Shown: positions 24,009 through 35,177 of the stretch, piece after piece
Numbering within the stretch: position 1 is the first letter of the stretch
Layout: every line of letters begins with the position of its first letter
DNA from: Siderastrea radians
Lineage: Eukaryota > Cnidaria > Anthozoa > Scleractinia > Rhizangiidae
NCBI GenBank assembly: GCA_964017195.1
Contig: OZ024890.1
Span: 48,629,093 to 48,693,092, forward strand
Direction: 5' to 3'
DNA: 64,000 nucleotides
Program-made: the position numbers and the translations under genes
Notes under the pieces: generated by a model
What the model saw: the letters and a program-made list of their open reading frames with translations, nothing else
Database searches by the model: none
Told to the model about the DNA's origin: nothing

Positions 24009-27000
24009 ATGGCAGACGAAGCAGATAAACTTTCCCCTGGAACACAAACTAGGTTAGTAAAACGCGGTACGTTTATTGGATTGTAAAACGACTTGGAGTA
24101 TAAAGTAGCATTTTTTCAATCATCAAATCTTTGTTTTTTTTTAATGCCAAAACGTAAACTGGATTACCAGCTCAGTACCTGCTGGTCTATTTAAATTCGC
24201 TCCAAGGCCCTTCCTCGACTGCGCATTTAAAACTGATTAAATTTATTTATTGTTAATAAACCGTCTTAAGGCTGGTTTTCACTAGCGACGGAGTCGGAGT
24301 CGGAGTCGTAATCAGAAGCGTAAAGCGTTATGATCTGGTGAAAATCAAACGACGGAGTCGTAAGCAGAGTTTCCTATTGCGCTTACGCTTCCGTTGCTTA
24401 CGATCTAGTGAAAACCAAATTGTCGGAGTCGTAAGCAGAAGCGCAAGAACTAAACCAATCACAAAGCGTGGGAACGAGCACTGTAATTGGTTTATCCTTC
24501 CGCTTCTGCTTCCGACTCCGACAATCTGGTTTTCACTAGATCGTAAGCGACGGAATCGTAAGCGGAGTCGGAAGAAAATGGAAACGTTCTGATTCTTCCG
24601 ACTCCGATTCCGTCGAGCTTATGACTCCGCTTATGACTCCGATTTCTGATTTTCACTAGGTCATAAGCGCTCTTACGACTCCGCTTACGACTCCGACTCC
24701 GACTCCGTCGCTAGTGAAAACCAGCCTTTAAACGTCAAGTAGGTTTTTATTTTTGTTGTGTCAACAAGGTGAATAGGAAAGCACAGATAAAAGAAAAAAC
24801 AATCTTGAACTTAGTAGTTAGCTTATCAGCTAACTGAAAGCTAATTTATAATACATAGACTGTACCATTTTCTTTATTCATGCTTTAACCAGCTTTAACT
24901 GGCCGAAATGGAGTTGCAAGTCAATGCAAGGTTTGTAATGCCATGCCAACTTGCGTATGGACACTTGCGATGGCCTGTGGCCAAATGTTCTTGCAAGTAG
25001 GTGCAAGTTCAGTGCAATTTCCAAGAAAGTCACTTCAGTGCAGCCTTGTGCACTTGCTTGTAGACTGCTTGTAGACTGCTTGCAGTTCGTCTTTTCTCTT
25101 AAGGTCCATCAAGTATTTAATCCCAAGCAAGCCTGTTCATCTTGTCTTGTCTCGTCCCAATCCCTCTTGCCGTTCTCGTCTAATTTCGTGTCCAGCGAGT
25201 TGTCAAGCATTATTTCAAGAGACTTGTAAATGAGAGAGAAACGAACTGCAATTCAAGCAGTCTAACTTGCTTAATGTAATAAAGATAACAACACTGAGAC
25301 CAACTCATGGCAGAATGTATTGGGTGCCTGGCCAAGTGGCGAAAAACTTGCGTTCACTATGTAGCTAGCTTGTGGGCAAATTTGAGCTCAATCAAAGTTA
25401 AGGTTTAATATGATTTGAAGCATTGATTGTGATGACTAATCAATTTTTCTCTTTTTGCCGTTTAACAGTCAAGATAATCGCACACCTGGAGACGTACCAG
25501 TAAGTGTTGACACTAATTAACTTGAGCTTCTTGGATTTAGAAAGCTTTATATTAGTTGTGATCAATACAGTGTTTTGCTGGTCATCACCCCTCACTAACC
25601 CACACTCCAATATGCAATGAAAATTGCTTCCATTGCACTTAAAAGCTTAGAGTATTATAAAGATAAATTCACATTTGGACTACAGGCAGCCCATATGACT
25701 GCATGTCTCTGCAACATGAAGCAACCAAAAATATGTAACTTAAACATGGTAAAAATGTCTGTCACAAAAAAGATAAACAAAAACTGATTTGCATGTTTGC
25801 TGTGTGGGAGTATAAGGAGGACAACTGATTTCATTTTAAATTTTCCACAACTGTGCCCCGCAGCTGACAACTGCTGAGGGCAATGTTTAACCCTTTTAAA
25901 GCCCCAACAGCGATGAAGGTGAAAATTCTCCTTATATTATCACTACTTGTTCAAACATTCAAGTGAGGAGAATAAAGGAAGTGATCACCAAGGATGAGCT
26001 GTCTTGATGTTTAGACAAATAATTTGAATTATTCTCCTGACTAGTTCCATATGAAATGTATGGAGAACAGTAAGGAGAATATGCATTTTCATACCAGGGC
26101 TTAAAGGGTTCAAGGCTGAAATTGCACAAGATAGATCAAAAGAAGTTCAGGTTTACTTAAATTGAACTTTGATGTACTGGCATTTGTTGCTAAATAAATG
26201 AAAATAATTCTTAACTGACAGGTTCAATATGTTCCTGTTTGTCCAATCTGCAATCAAATGATAAAGATATCTCAAGATGAGGACATTAATATGCAGGTCA
26301 GTAAAATTGTTCATTATATACAATTAATAGTGTGTTGATTTATTTTAATAAATCATATTAAAATACTCCAATCTGGTATTCAGTGAAAAGCAACTGAATA
26401 AAGGTGATCATAAATTTACCAGTTTGTTGTGGTTATGCAGTAAAGAACTGAAACATTATCAAGTCTGCAAGTCTCTAATATTTAGTGTGTAACCATGCAC
26501 TTACTAAGTTAGTAACAGGGTTAAAATACAAGTTTACTTTCCTTGTGCTCAATTTGTGGTAATCTAAGTTACAGTCACACTGACATGAAATGGTGTGTAT
26601 TTTTTCACTTAGAATATTATAAATACTTGAGTCAAATTTTCTTCATGTTTGAATTTGTTTTATATTTTTAAATTAATTATTTACTTTTAAAATTGTAATT
26701 ATTTTTAATTAATAATCTTTGTTTTCTATATTTAAAATTAAAAATAAATGTTATCAGTGGCGTACTGGACAGGCAAGTGCCAGTCAGTCTACAAAGCCTA
26801 AGTAAACGTTTCAGTTAAATTTAGTGTATGTGTGGCCTTTTTTGTAGGTTGAAAAGCACATTCTCAGTGGCTGCAAGAGCCTGGTGGTAGGCAAACCGGA
26901 GACAAGCTACACTTGGCCTTGGGAGACTTGCCGTCAACATGGTGGTGTGTGGCCTGGATGTAGAAGAAATCACTGTATAAGGTGACTAGAGACAATAATG

Positions 27001-30000
27001 AAATGAACTAGATGACCTTATTATCTTTACTTTTATCTCCAGTAATTGGCAATCAAATGGACTGTGATATTTTGAGATAACTTTTCTTTAACCAGCTTTA
27101 ATGAGGGTGGTAAAGGGGGGGCCTGGATCACGTTTCACGAAAAATAAAATGGCCATTTCACTTTTCACGGGAAATAAAATGGCCATTTCACGATAAAAAA
27201 ATTCCTTATTTTTTGATAAATAACATCCAAAGTACAGGTTTGTTTGTTGTCCTCACCGACTGTCCATTCAAGGTAATTTTTTTTAAAGCTAAACTAGTGA
27301 GCAGCACTGTGCGAACTTAAATGGTAAAACAAGCTCGTTTTTTGTAAGGCATGACTAAGGTGTAGCATATGTGTGACATATTTGATCAACTTCATATGCC
27401 TGACATATTTATTTTGGGTGGTCACAGATTGTGTACTAAATCTGTGCCCCCACCCCAAATCGGTTTTTCAAATTGTTTTACACTCAAAGGAAGAAAACCG
27501 TGAACACTGAAAATATTTCTGGAATGTTTATTGTGTTTTGACCAATCACATGCGAGACCTTGTAACCGCAGAAAACGAGTGGGTTTCTCAGTCACGGAAT
27601 CGAGTTGGTTCTCCATTTGTTTTGAAAGACCTTCATCTTAACTTACAAGAATTTAAATTGTTATTTCTTTTTATCTGAGAGCCACATGCGCCACGGGAGC
27701 GAAAAATGTGTGAGTGGTCTTTGGCTTGTTGCGGCTGCATTGTAGCAACGACCGCGGACTGTCAAAAGCGGCGTTCGTTATTCTTCAACAGCCTGGTGTA
27801 CCGTTGCTAAATTAGAAAATATGTCATTTTCAAAATGTACAACTACACGTTATAAAATATGATGCAAGCCCGGCTCGAAGGCACGGATGATTCGGCCTAA
27901 ATAAATCGAGTCAGCTGTGCTGTCAATGGGCGAATTTGGAGAGAGAATATTGCAGTTTTTACTTCAAGGTGAAACATTAAACTGCCGCTTGAGTTGGTTT
28001 TATTTGAAATGTCGGAAACACTGATCGTTGCGTCGGTTTGTCGAAAAATTTTGTAAGGCAAAAGCGCTCAAACCTATTTTCGCTTGCGTAGTGCGTGGGG
28101 CTCTCAGATAGAAAGGAATAGCACTTCCAATTTCTGTAAGATAAACTGGTGAAGATTAAACCTTGTCGTCTTTCGAAACAACTCGATTCCGTGACTGAGA
28201 ACCCATTTGTTTTCTGCGGTTACAAGGTCTCGCATGTGATTGGTCAAAACACACATTCCAGGAATATTTTCAGTGTTCACGGTTTTCTTAATTTGAGTGT
28301 AAGACAGTTGTCGGAATGTTCTCCTGAAGGAGTAGTCTATGGTGTTTCCGACACCCTTCTGTTCCGCCAGACACTGTTTTCCACCAAACTCCAAAACGTC
28401 TTTCTTGAATGTTTACAGGTTTTTTTTTTGCGCTTTGCACGACAACAGGAATCTAGACTTTTCTTTCTGCACCAAGGCTTCTTGTTATCATGTACTTTAT
28501 ATCAACTAAACAAAACTATGATATGAGGTAAAACCTTGTGACCATCCAGATACGCTTCCACAATGATCACCAAGAAAACCAAGATAAACGGTGGAATGAG
28601 TAGAGCGACATGGTGTCCAGAATGACGATCAGTCACAATCTTGCACTGGTCGCGCAGTTTACCATACGTAGTCTTGTTTTTTAAAAACGCTTACTATAGA
28701 ATTTTTTGCAAGAAAAAGAGAATCATGGTTCATAGGTGCCTTTCAGGGTAAAAATAAACAGACATTTTGCAATTCTCATGAAAAAAAAAGGTCATTTACG
28801 GTTCGCGGCCCTGTAACCAAATCACGATTCACGAGGAAAAAATTTGCCATTTCACAATTCACGGGAAATAAAAAGGGTCTTTCACGGGTCACGAAAAAAC
28901 CCTTTACCACCACCCTCTTTAATTGTTTGAAGCATTGATTGCAATATTAAACTAATCAAATTTTTTTTGTTTTTGCTGACCTGCAACAGCCAGGATCTTT
29001 GTGCACCTGGAAGCTATGGGTGTCCCCGTTTCAGTTCACCTGGGGTAAGTATTAATACTAACTTTGGCTTCTTGGTTTTACAAAGCCTTAACATTTTATT
29101 TAACTTTAGTTTATTTATGGGTTGTAGGTTGGCTGTCGACGTGGACCTATGCCTTCTGGGTGCTTTGGATGCAGAAGAAATCGCTGCAGATGGTGAGTCA
29201 AAAATCAGTAACATAAATCTGTTCAGTTTACTCTGTTAAGATTCTTGGCTCCCCAGTGACTTTTGCCTACCCCCAGACTGATAATGTAAGCATTATGGGG
29301 ACTATTTGCGGGGATTTTGTTGGTGTGTTGCCAGAACTGTGCTAAAATTATGATGATTTAGAACTGTGAAACAAAATGCAGAACACCGAGAGAAAATTAT
29401 CAAGCAGATTTTGGACGGGAGAGCAAACGATAATAAGTTTCTTAGTTAATGATTTTTGTGAGACAACTGGAAAACATTGATTTGGCCCAACATTTTTAAG
29501 TTGTGATGCATATTCTTCCTGGCCACCCATATATGCCCAAAGACACTTGTTTATTTTATAGTTTCTCTTCTCTAGTATGGTGGCTTTGAACAAAACTGGA
29601 CCATTAAGGTGGCTTGATTGGATTTTTTATGTGACACCTTGCAAGTCGGACCTTTTGTTTTTAAAAAGTTTTACTCATTACTCTAAGCCACTTTAAATGG
29701 ATTTAACCCTTTCATTGCCAGAGTCAGTTATGGAGACATTTATGACCATTTATGGAAGGGGGTTCTAACTTTTGAGTCTGTGGATGAAATTCTAGTGTGT
29801 GAGCATTCAAATGAATCTCTTCAGCAGTACTTTTACATGGTACTGTTTATATTTTTAAAAGTATTTTACAAAAGAAATATTGGGTTTTTTGTGAATTTTG
29901 ATTTTAGGCACCCCTTGGGAGTGAAAGAGTTAAAAATGTATTCCTTTGTCATTCCTTCCAGTCATTCATTATTTTTGTTTGCATTTGTCTTTTTTCTGAG

Positions 30001-30098
30001 AACCGAGAAAGGGCTTTATTTTAGATTCTTCATAGCATAAATAATTTGAGCATTTTGTTCCATTTTCTTCCAGGCATAGACATGCATTTTGCACGTGA
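24009..30098 (+). CDS. ZFAND2-derived chimeric gene, copy 3 (first finger lost, exons duplicated)
   Basis: Proposed exons are 24009-24052, 25469-25499, 26222-26296, 26848-26981, 28990-29044, 29128-29192 and 30074-30098. All junction phases agree and the chain stays open for 142 residues. Exons 1 and 2 are shortened and lack every ligand of the first AN1 finger. Exon 3 (VPVCPICNQMIKISQDEDIN) and exon 4 (VEKHILSGCKSLVVGKPETS, ending in a partial second finger) are well kept. After exon 4 the sequence passes into a second copy of intron 1, an exon-2 copy (QDLCAPGSYGCPRFSSPG) and a partial exon-4 copy (GCRRGPMPSGCFGCRRNRC), then exon 5, whose frame differs from copy 4 and stops early. The ligands in the exon-2 copy are changed (both His lost). 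It could be an exon-shuffled new zinc protein or a rearranged pseudogene. Transcripts are needed to decide the exon chain. Confidence 0.45.
24269..24727. mobile_element. palindromic Harbinger-like MITE built of GGAGTC/GTAAGC motifs
   Basis: The inverted ends AGGCTGGTTTTCACTAGCG and CGCTAGTGAAAACCAGCCT are flanked by TTA on both sides (24266-24268, 24728-24730), a TWA-type duplication. The phrase TTTTCACTAG or its reverse recurs about six times. Between these lie many short GGAGTCG and GTAAGCG hexamer-like repeats in both orientations. It lies in intron 1 of copy 3. Confidence 0.8.
25889..26110. repeat. AACCCTTTAAGCCCC-type MITE, third copy
   Basis: The ends AACCCTTTTAAAGCCCCAAC and CAGGGCTTAAAGGGTT are inverted. 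It lies in intron 2 of copy 3. Confidence 0.75.
27103..28917. mobile_element. 1.8-kb foldback element in the duplicated intron 1 of copy 3
   Basis: The ends GAGGGTGGTAAAGG and CCTTTACCACCACCCTC are inverted and flanked by TTTAAT (27097-27102 and 28918-28923). The sequence on both sides is ZFAND2 intron 1, and the equivalent site in copy 4 (about 35632-35645) is empty. An internal inverted pair of about 220 bp (27470-27690 versus 28090-28315) makes the mirrored short ORFs seen on both strands. Terminal zones carry repeated TTTCACG phrases. No transposase is seen. Confidence 0.8.
29703..29932. repeat. MITE with TTAACCCTTTCA ends in last intron of copy 3
   Basis: The left end TTAACCCTTTCATTGCC and right end GGGAGTGAAAGAGTTAA are imperfect inverted repeats around an AT-rich interior. 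Confidence 0.55.
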
Positions 30099-30635
30099 AG
30101 ATCACTTATGCACTGTCCTACAAGTCCCAGTGATATCTTGTGCTTGAGTTACTGACAAATTAAATTAACTGAATTTTTAAACAAAATATGTCCAATAATT
30201 TAAAATGATGTGGAATATTTATGTGAGAGCTATAGCTACATAGATGCTCATCCTCTTTCTTGACATTTTATAAAATGCATTTTAGTTCCCATTAGTTGGA
30301 TGTGATGAGTTTCTTTACTGGTAGCTTCATTTAGAATTTGCATTGCAAGTGTGGCTTTGCTTTTTGTGTTGGCCTTGCATTGTTAATTATAGGCCTCCTT
30401 AATTTTTGGATGAAAATCAAAGATGGTGATTGACTTTCAGCAGAAGACTTAACCATTGTCTGAGCATGATGTTCCCATACCATTGTACCCCAAAGAGGGA
30501 GACGATGTGTGAACTGAATCTTTACAGTAACGTAGCAGACAATGTAACACATTTTGTTGCATTAAAAGAGAAACTGTAGTTCCTATCATATTTTTAGCTA
30601 CTGTGTTAAATTAATTTTGACTAATTTTCATTAGC

Positions 30636-30641
30636 AATAAA
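30636..30641 (+). promoter_or_regulatory. poly(A) signal of copy 3
   Basis: AATAAA in the context GCAATAAAAGTGTTATATC aligns with AATAAA at 5545 in copy 1. The same place is AATGAA in copy 2 and is altered in copy 4. Confidence 0.5.
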
Positions 30642-31236
30642 AGTGTTATATCCAGATCGACTCTTTGTGTTTTGGTATTGTTCTTGGAATATTTCCATAA
30701 AAAGCTGAGCAATTCTTTGTGTAAAACTGTTTTCCTGCACCTATTTTCCAGTGCATGTCAAGTCTGTAAATTGTTTTCTGTAAATTTAGGCTTTGCACAG
30801 TTTCTTTTTCCTTTCAGGGTAATACTAGGGAAAGTTTAACACACAAAAGTTCCCCCCCAACTTCTGTGTGGAAAAAAGAAGGGCATTTTGTTTGTTTTGA
30901 TTATCATTGAAAGAAGCCTGTCGGTGCTTGTAGAAAGAGTATGAATATCAAATTTTGATTCTTATCTCTTTAATGGCTGGCTAAAATTGTAAATATTTGG
31001 TGCCAAGGATAGCAGCATGTTATCCTTAAACATTAACTACTGATCCCCGTATTAGCACCAACATATTTAATTCTGAAGCTTTGCACGTGTTGGCAAGACT
31101 CATTCCCAGTTGCTCCTGGGAAGAGTTTTGGTAAGAATGCCTTGCATCGAGGGATTTGTGATACTTCTCCTTGGACCTTTCCAATATTTCCCCAACCCTC
31201 ACCAGGGCTTCTTTTTTCCCCATGAAACCTTCGAAT
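30642..31236. other. 3' tail of repeat unit 3
   Basis: Non-coding sequence alignable with the tails after copies 1, 2 and 4, up to the insertion point of the foldback at 31237. Confidence 0.55.
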
Positions 31237-33372
31237 CCGGTGTCACAGTGATTTGGGTATCCCCGTGTTTTGGGTATCCCCATACCCAAATCCCTAGTGA
31301 AATGGGTATCCCGGGTAGGGATACCCAAAACACTGATTCTTACACTGACGAAAGACTGGAAGAAGCGAGGTGATTCTGTCGTTTATCTCCATTATTTACT
31401 ACAAATGTTTTTATTATTAAATTCGGGGCAATGTCCTGAAATATAGTCGAAAGTAAAGCAGTTCTTGATATAAAGATTGGTTTGTTAATGCCTTTAGTTG
31501 ACCGCCAGCCGCTTATAATATCTTAACAAATGGGCGAACATGAATTACACGATCACAAATAGTGAACCGCTTGCTTCAAAACAAACGCGAGGGATACCAC
31601 GATCGTAAGCGTTCAAGTAGAAGCCAGCCCTAATGATTCTTGATGAGGATATTTTTTGAAACAAATAACAGACGTCTCCCGCTCCTCACCACGGTCTTCA
31701 GTCTTAAGGTAAACACTGAAACAGTAACAAACACGAACGGGTTTAAAACTGCAGTACAGTAGATCGATCTGTATCCTGTTACTGCCTGCTGAAGAAAACA
31801 CGAAAACCTTGCAATACACATTTGTAATGGCAAAACTACAGTTTTTAGCATGCCCGGGTTTCTAAAAACACACCATGCATTGCGTAAACAGATCCCAGTG
31901 TTTGCTATAATGCGCAAATTGTCACGCAATATCCAGAGGTTGGCTCAGTTGATTGACGCGAAACTCAAAGGCTTAGTAAACTTGTTTTGGTTTTTCTTCT
32001 ATCGGTTTTACATACAGTATTAAGCTCATCCTGAAAGCTTTACGTCCGTTTGCACACTAATCACACATGGGAAACTTCTGATGCAGAGCAACGCGAGGCA
32101 CATCGGTTCAATTTCCTTGCGTAGGGACGAAATGCCGAGAGGCAAAAATGCCTTTGAAGACCCAGTTCAACACATTGCTTGGCAATATGGAATTTTAAAA
32201 GATGTTCGCGAAATTCCACTCGCGCTCCACAGTGATTTGGGTATCCCCGTGTTTTGGGTATCCCCATACCCAAATCCCTAGTGAAATGGGTATCCCCTCC
32301 AAATATGGCTGCCGTGTTTTCGGTATCCCCGGGTACCCTCCCGGGATACCCAAAACCCTAGTGATTTGGGTACCCCCTCTCAAATGCGAGTGGAATTTCG
32401 CGAACATCTTTTAAAATTCCATATTGCCAAGCAATGTGTTGAACTGGGTCTTCAAAGGCATTTTTGCCTCTCGGCATTTCGTCCCTACGCAAGGAAATTG
32501 AACCGATGTGCCTCGCGTTGCTCTGCATCAGAAGTTTCCCATGTGTGATTAGTGTGCAAACGGACGTAAAGCTTTCAGGATGAGCTTAATACTGTATGTA
32601 AAACCGATAGAAGAAAAACCAAAACAAGTTTACTAAGCCTTTGAGTTTCGCGTCAATCAACTGAGTCAACCTCTGGATATTGCGTGACAATTTGCGCATT
32701 ATAGCAAACACTGGGATCTGTTTACGCAATGCATGGTGTGTTTTTAGAAACCCGGGCATGCTAAAAACTGTAGTTTTGCCATTACAAATGTGTATTGCAA
32801 GGTTTTCGTGTTTTCTTCAGCAGGCAGTAACAGGATACAGATCGATCTACTGTACTGCAGTTTTAAACCCGTTCGTGTTTGTTACTGTTTCAGTGTTTAC
32901 CTTAAGACTGAAGACCGTGGTGAGGAGCGGGAGACGTCTGTTATTTGTTTCAAAAAATATCCTCATCAAGAATCATTAGGGCTGGCTTCTACTTGAACGC
33001 TTACGATCGTGGTATCCCTCGCGTTTGTTTTGAAGCAAGCGGTTCACTATTTGTGATCGTGTAATTCATGTTCGCCCATTTGTTAAGATATTATAAGCGG
33101 CTGGCGGTCAACTAAAGGCATTAACAAACCAATCTTTATATCAAGAACTGCTTTACTTTCGACTATATTTCAGGACATTGCCCCGAATTTAATAATAAAA
33201 ACATTTGTATTAAATAATGGAGATAAACGACAGAATCACCTCGCTTCTTCCAGTCTTTCGTCAGTGTAAGAATCAGTGTTTTGGGTATCCCTACCCGGGA
33301 TACCCATTTCACTAGGGATTTGGGTATGGGGATACCCAAAACACGGGGATACCCAAATCACTGTGACACCGG
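31237..33372. mobile_element. 2.1-kb foldback element with near-identical 986-bp arms
   Basis: The left arm 31237-32222 and right arm 32387-33372 are reverse complements with no indel: paired positions always sum to 64609. By eye I found only two mismatches (near 31392 and 31938). The outer ends are CCGGTGTCACAGTGATTTGG and its complement. GGGTATCCC palindromic phrases cluster at both ends and again in the 164-bp centre, which holds a further copy of the terminal block in the left orientation (about 32230-32296). The identical 99-codon ORFs at 31630-31929 (minus) and 32680-32979 (plus) are mirror images and resemble no family I know. No clear target duplication is visible. Confidence 0.85.
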
Positions 33373-34248
33373 CTTTGCATATAAACAAATAAGAAGGGAC
33401 TGGGAACGATTCTGCCTGTTATCTGTGTTGGCTGGATAAGAAAGTCCAAAGGACGCATTGCACTTTTCAAGAACACGAAAACGTCCTTTTCAGCATTTAA
33501 ATGTTTAAAATGTTACCCTGTTTTAAAATGTTTCAGCTGGGCAGAATTGGCAAATAAAAGCAACCAGAAAAAAATGTAGAATGAGAGTGGACGTGTACTG
33601 TCGCAAACCTTAGTTCAATTAACTATTATTCGCGACCACTTGTTTAGCGACTTAATTTTGAATTTTTCAACAATTTTCGTCATTTTGCACCAAATGTAAA
33701 ATCTAGCGAGAACTTTAATTAGCGTATAAAGCAAAACAGGGGATGGTCCCTGGTGGGGTTAGGGGACGGGCACAGGGAGAGAAGCTATTAAAGTGGAAAT
33801 AAATTTGTGAGGAATTTATGGAAAACGAGAGAATCGAAGAAATGGGAAAAATCGCAACATTGGCTAATATTTTATATTGGCAAAATGAAAAAGATGTGGT
33901 AGCTGGGAGTAAAAGGGTCCGGAAAGCGAGAAGTTCAGCACCTCACCGACGTCACGCAAGGATGGCGTGACGTATCAAAACAACTCAGCAGGCTGATGAG
34001 GCCTGCATTTCATTCGAATTGTCGACGGTGTTGTGAATAAAATCCAACTACAATTCCAGAACGTTTGAATAAGCTGGAACTACGAGGTACTTATTTGTAG
34101 TTATACTTTCGCAACACGCATTAGGTAAGCTTATATAAACGTCACCCGCTCCGTCACGATCCGACCCCCAACTTGTGTTCTGGCTCTGAAGAGACTGAGA
34201 ACGACCAGACAGCGGTACACTGAAATGTATCCGGTACACCATAACGTA
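33373..34248. other. spacer of unit 3
   Basis: The stretch 33900-34100 aligns with 18430-18690 and with parts of 10296-11090, including GATGGCGTGACGTATC. The preceding 500 bases have no match in the window. I see no exon. Confidence 0.45.
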
Positions 34249-34962
34249 TCATATAGACAGAGCTGAATAACAATTGCGCATGTCAAAAGCGCGCGCCAAG
34301 GAAAACTGGGGACCACAATATAAAACCATAGCAACAATGGCGGACTTTTTAAAAATTTTGATTTTCACCTTCAATAAGAGTTTTGTTGCAAACTTAAGTT
34401 TCAGACTTCTGCAAAGCCTTCGTCTGTTGTCGAGACAAATTATATCTCTTGTACACTGAGGTTATTTTTCTGAACACCAGGTGAAAACGTGTCTCAAAAA
34501 CACCAGTCCGCGAAAATGCAGCGAGATTCTTACCATTCCTGGAGAACACCTCGTCATCTTGCCTTTACATTCTTCCCCTGACTGGGTATTCTTACACAGG
34601 AGCAGGTGTGGTGACCGGAAGTTTCCCTCCACGTTGTATAAAAGCAACACAGTGCGCAATCACTGCATTTTCGCGGACTGGAGTTTTTGAGAGACGTTTT
34701 CATCTGGTGTTCTGAAAAATAACCTCGGTGTGCAAAAGATAAAATTTGTCTCGACAAAAGATGAAGGCTTTGCAGAAGTCTGAAACTTAAGATTGCAACA
34801 AAACTCTTATCGAAGGTGACAATCTTCGCGGTGTCAAAATTTTTAAAAAGACAGCCATTTTGTTGCTATGTTGTTGCTATGGTTTGTCTTGTCGTCCCCA
34901 GTTTTCTTTAGCGCGCGCTTTTGACATGCGCAGTTGTTGTTCAGCTCTGTCTATCATATATG
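34249..34962. repeat. 0.7-kb foldback just upstream of ZFAND2 copy 4
   Basis: The left arm (from TATAGACAGAGCTGA, through GCGCATGTCAAAAGCGCGCG) is repeated inverted on the right (CGCGCGCTTTTGACATGCGC, ending CAGCTCTGTCTATCATATA). Arms are about 280 bp with scattered differences, and the centre is about 130 bp. It sits immediately before the putative promoter of copy 4, so the promoter now borders a transposon edge. Confidence 0.75.
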
Positions 34963-34987
34963 AATTAACTACCCTGGTCGGTAGACC

Positions 34988-35005
34988 AGAATTTTCTGGA
35001 CTTCC
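34988..35005 (+). promoter_or_regulatory. possible heat-shock element upstream of copy 4
   Basis: AGAATTTTCTGGACTTCC contains GAA-nn-TTC-nn-GAC, close to the three-unit nGAAnnTTCnnGAAn consensus. It lies about 55 bases before the upstream ORF. Vertebrate ZFAND2A is known to be induced by HSF1 and arsenite, so such a site would fit. The match is short and could be chance. The other copies do not keep it. Confidence 0.3.
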
Positions 35006-35057
35006 TTCCACCTCCGTGTTCGTGAGAAAGCGAAAATTTTCGGTGAAAAGTATCATC

Positions 35058-35177
35058 ATGAGTCAGCAAATCTTACTTAAACAGCTGATCAGAACCGTCG
35101 AACAGAAAAACTGGAGTAAACGGCGTTCATGGCAGAAGAAGCAGATCTACTTTCCCTTGGAACACACTGCAGTTTAG
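35058..35177 (+). other. upstream ORF of ZFAND2 copy 4, overlapping the main frame
   Basis: ATG at 35058 opens a 39-codon frame starting MSQQILLKQLIRTVEQK that runs past the main ATG (35129) in another frame and ends TAG at 35175. Compared with copy 2 over 23 codons I count about nine third-position changes, against three first- and four second-position changes. That pattern is expected if the peptide is selected. In copies 1 and 2 the frame stops just before the main start instead. Confidence 0.5.

Noticed and set aside
27422..28526. Related ORFs on opposite strands (27422-27616 and 28149-28526)
   Set aside because: They are the two arms of the internal inverted repeat of the 27103-28917 element.
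31630..31929. Identical 99-codon ORFs at 31630-31929 (minus) and 32680-32979 (plus), considered as a conserved gene pair
   Set aside because: They are mirror images within the foldback arms, so identity reflects the palindrome and not coding constraint. No known domain is seen.
34860..35128. In-frame ATG at 34860 as the start of a longer upstream protein
   Set aside because: The part before 35058 lies in and next to the foldback and is not conserved in copies 2 and 3; only the stretch from 35058 aligns.
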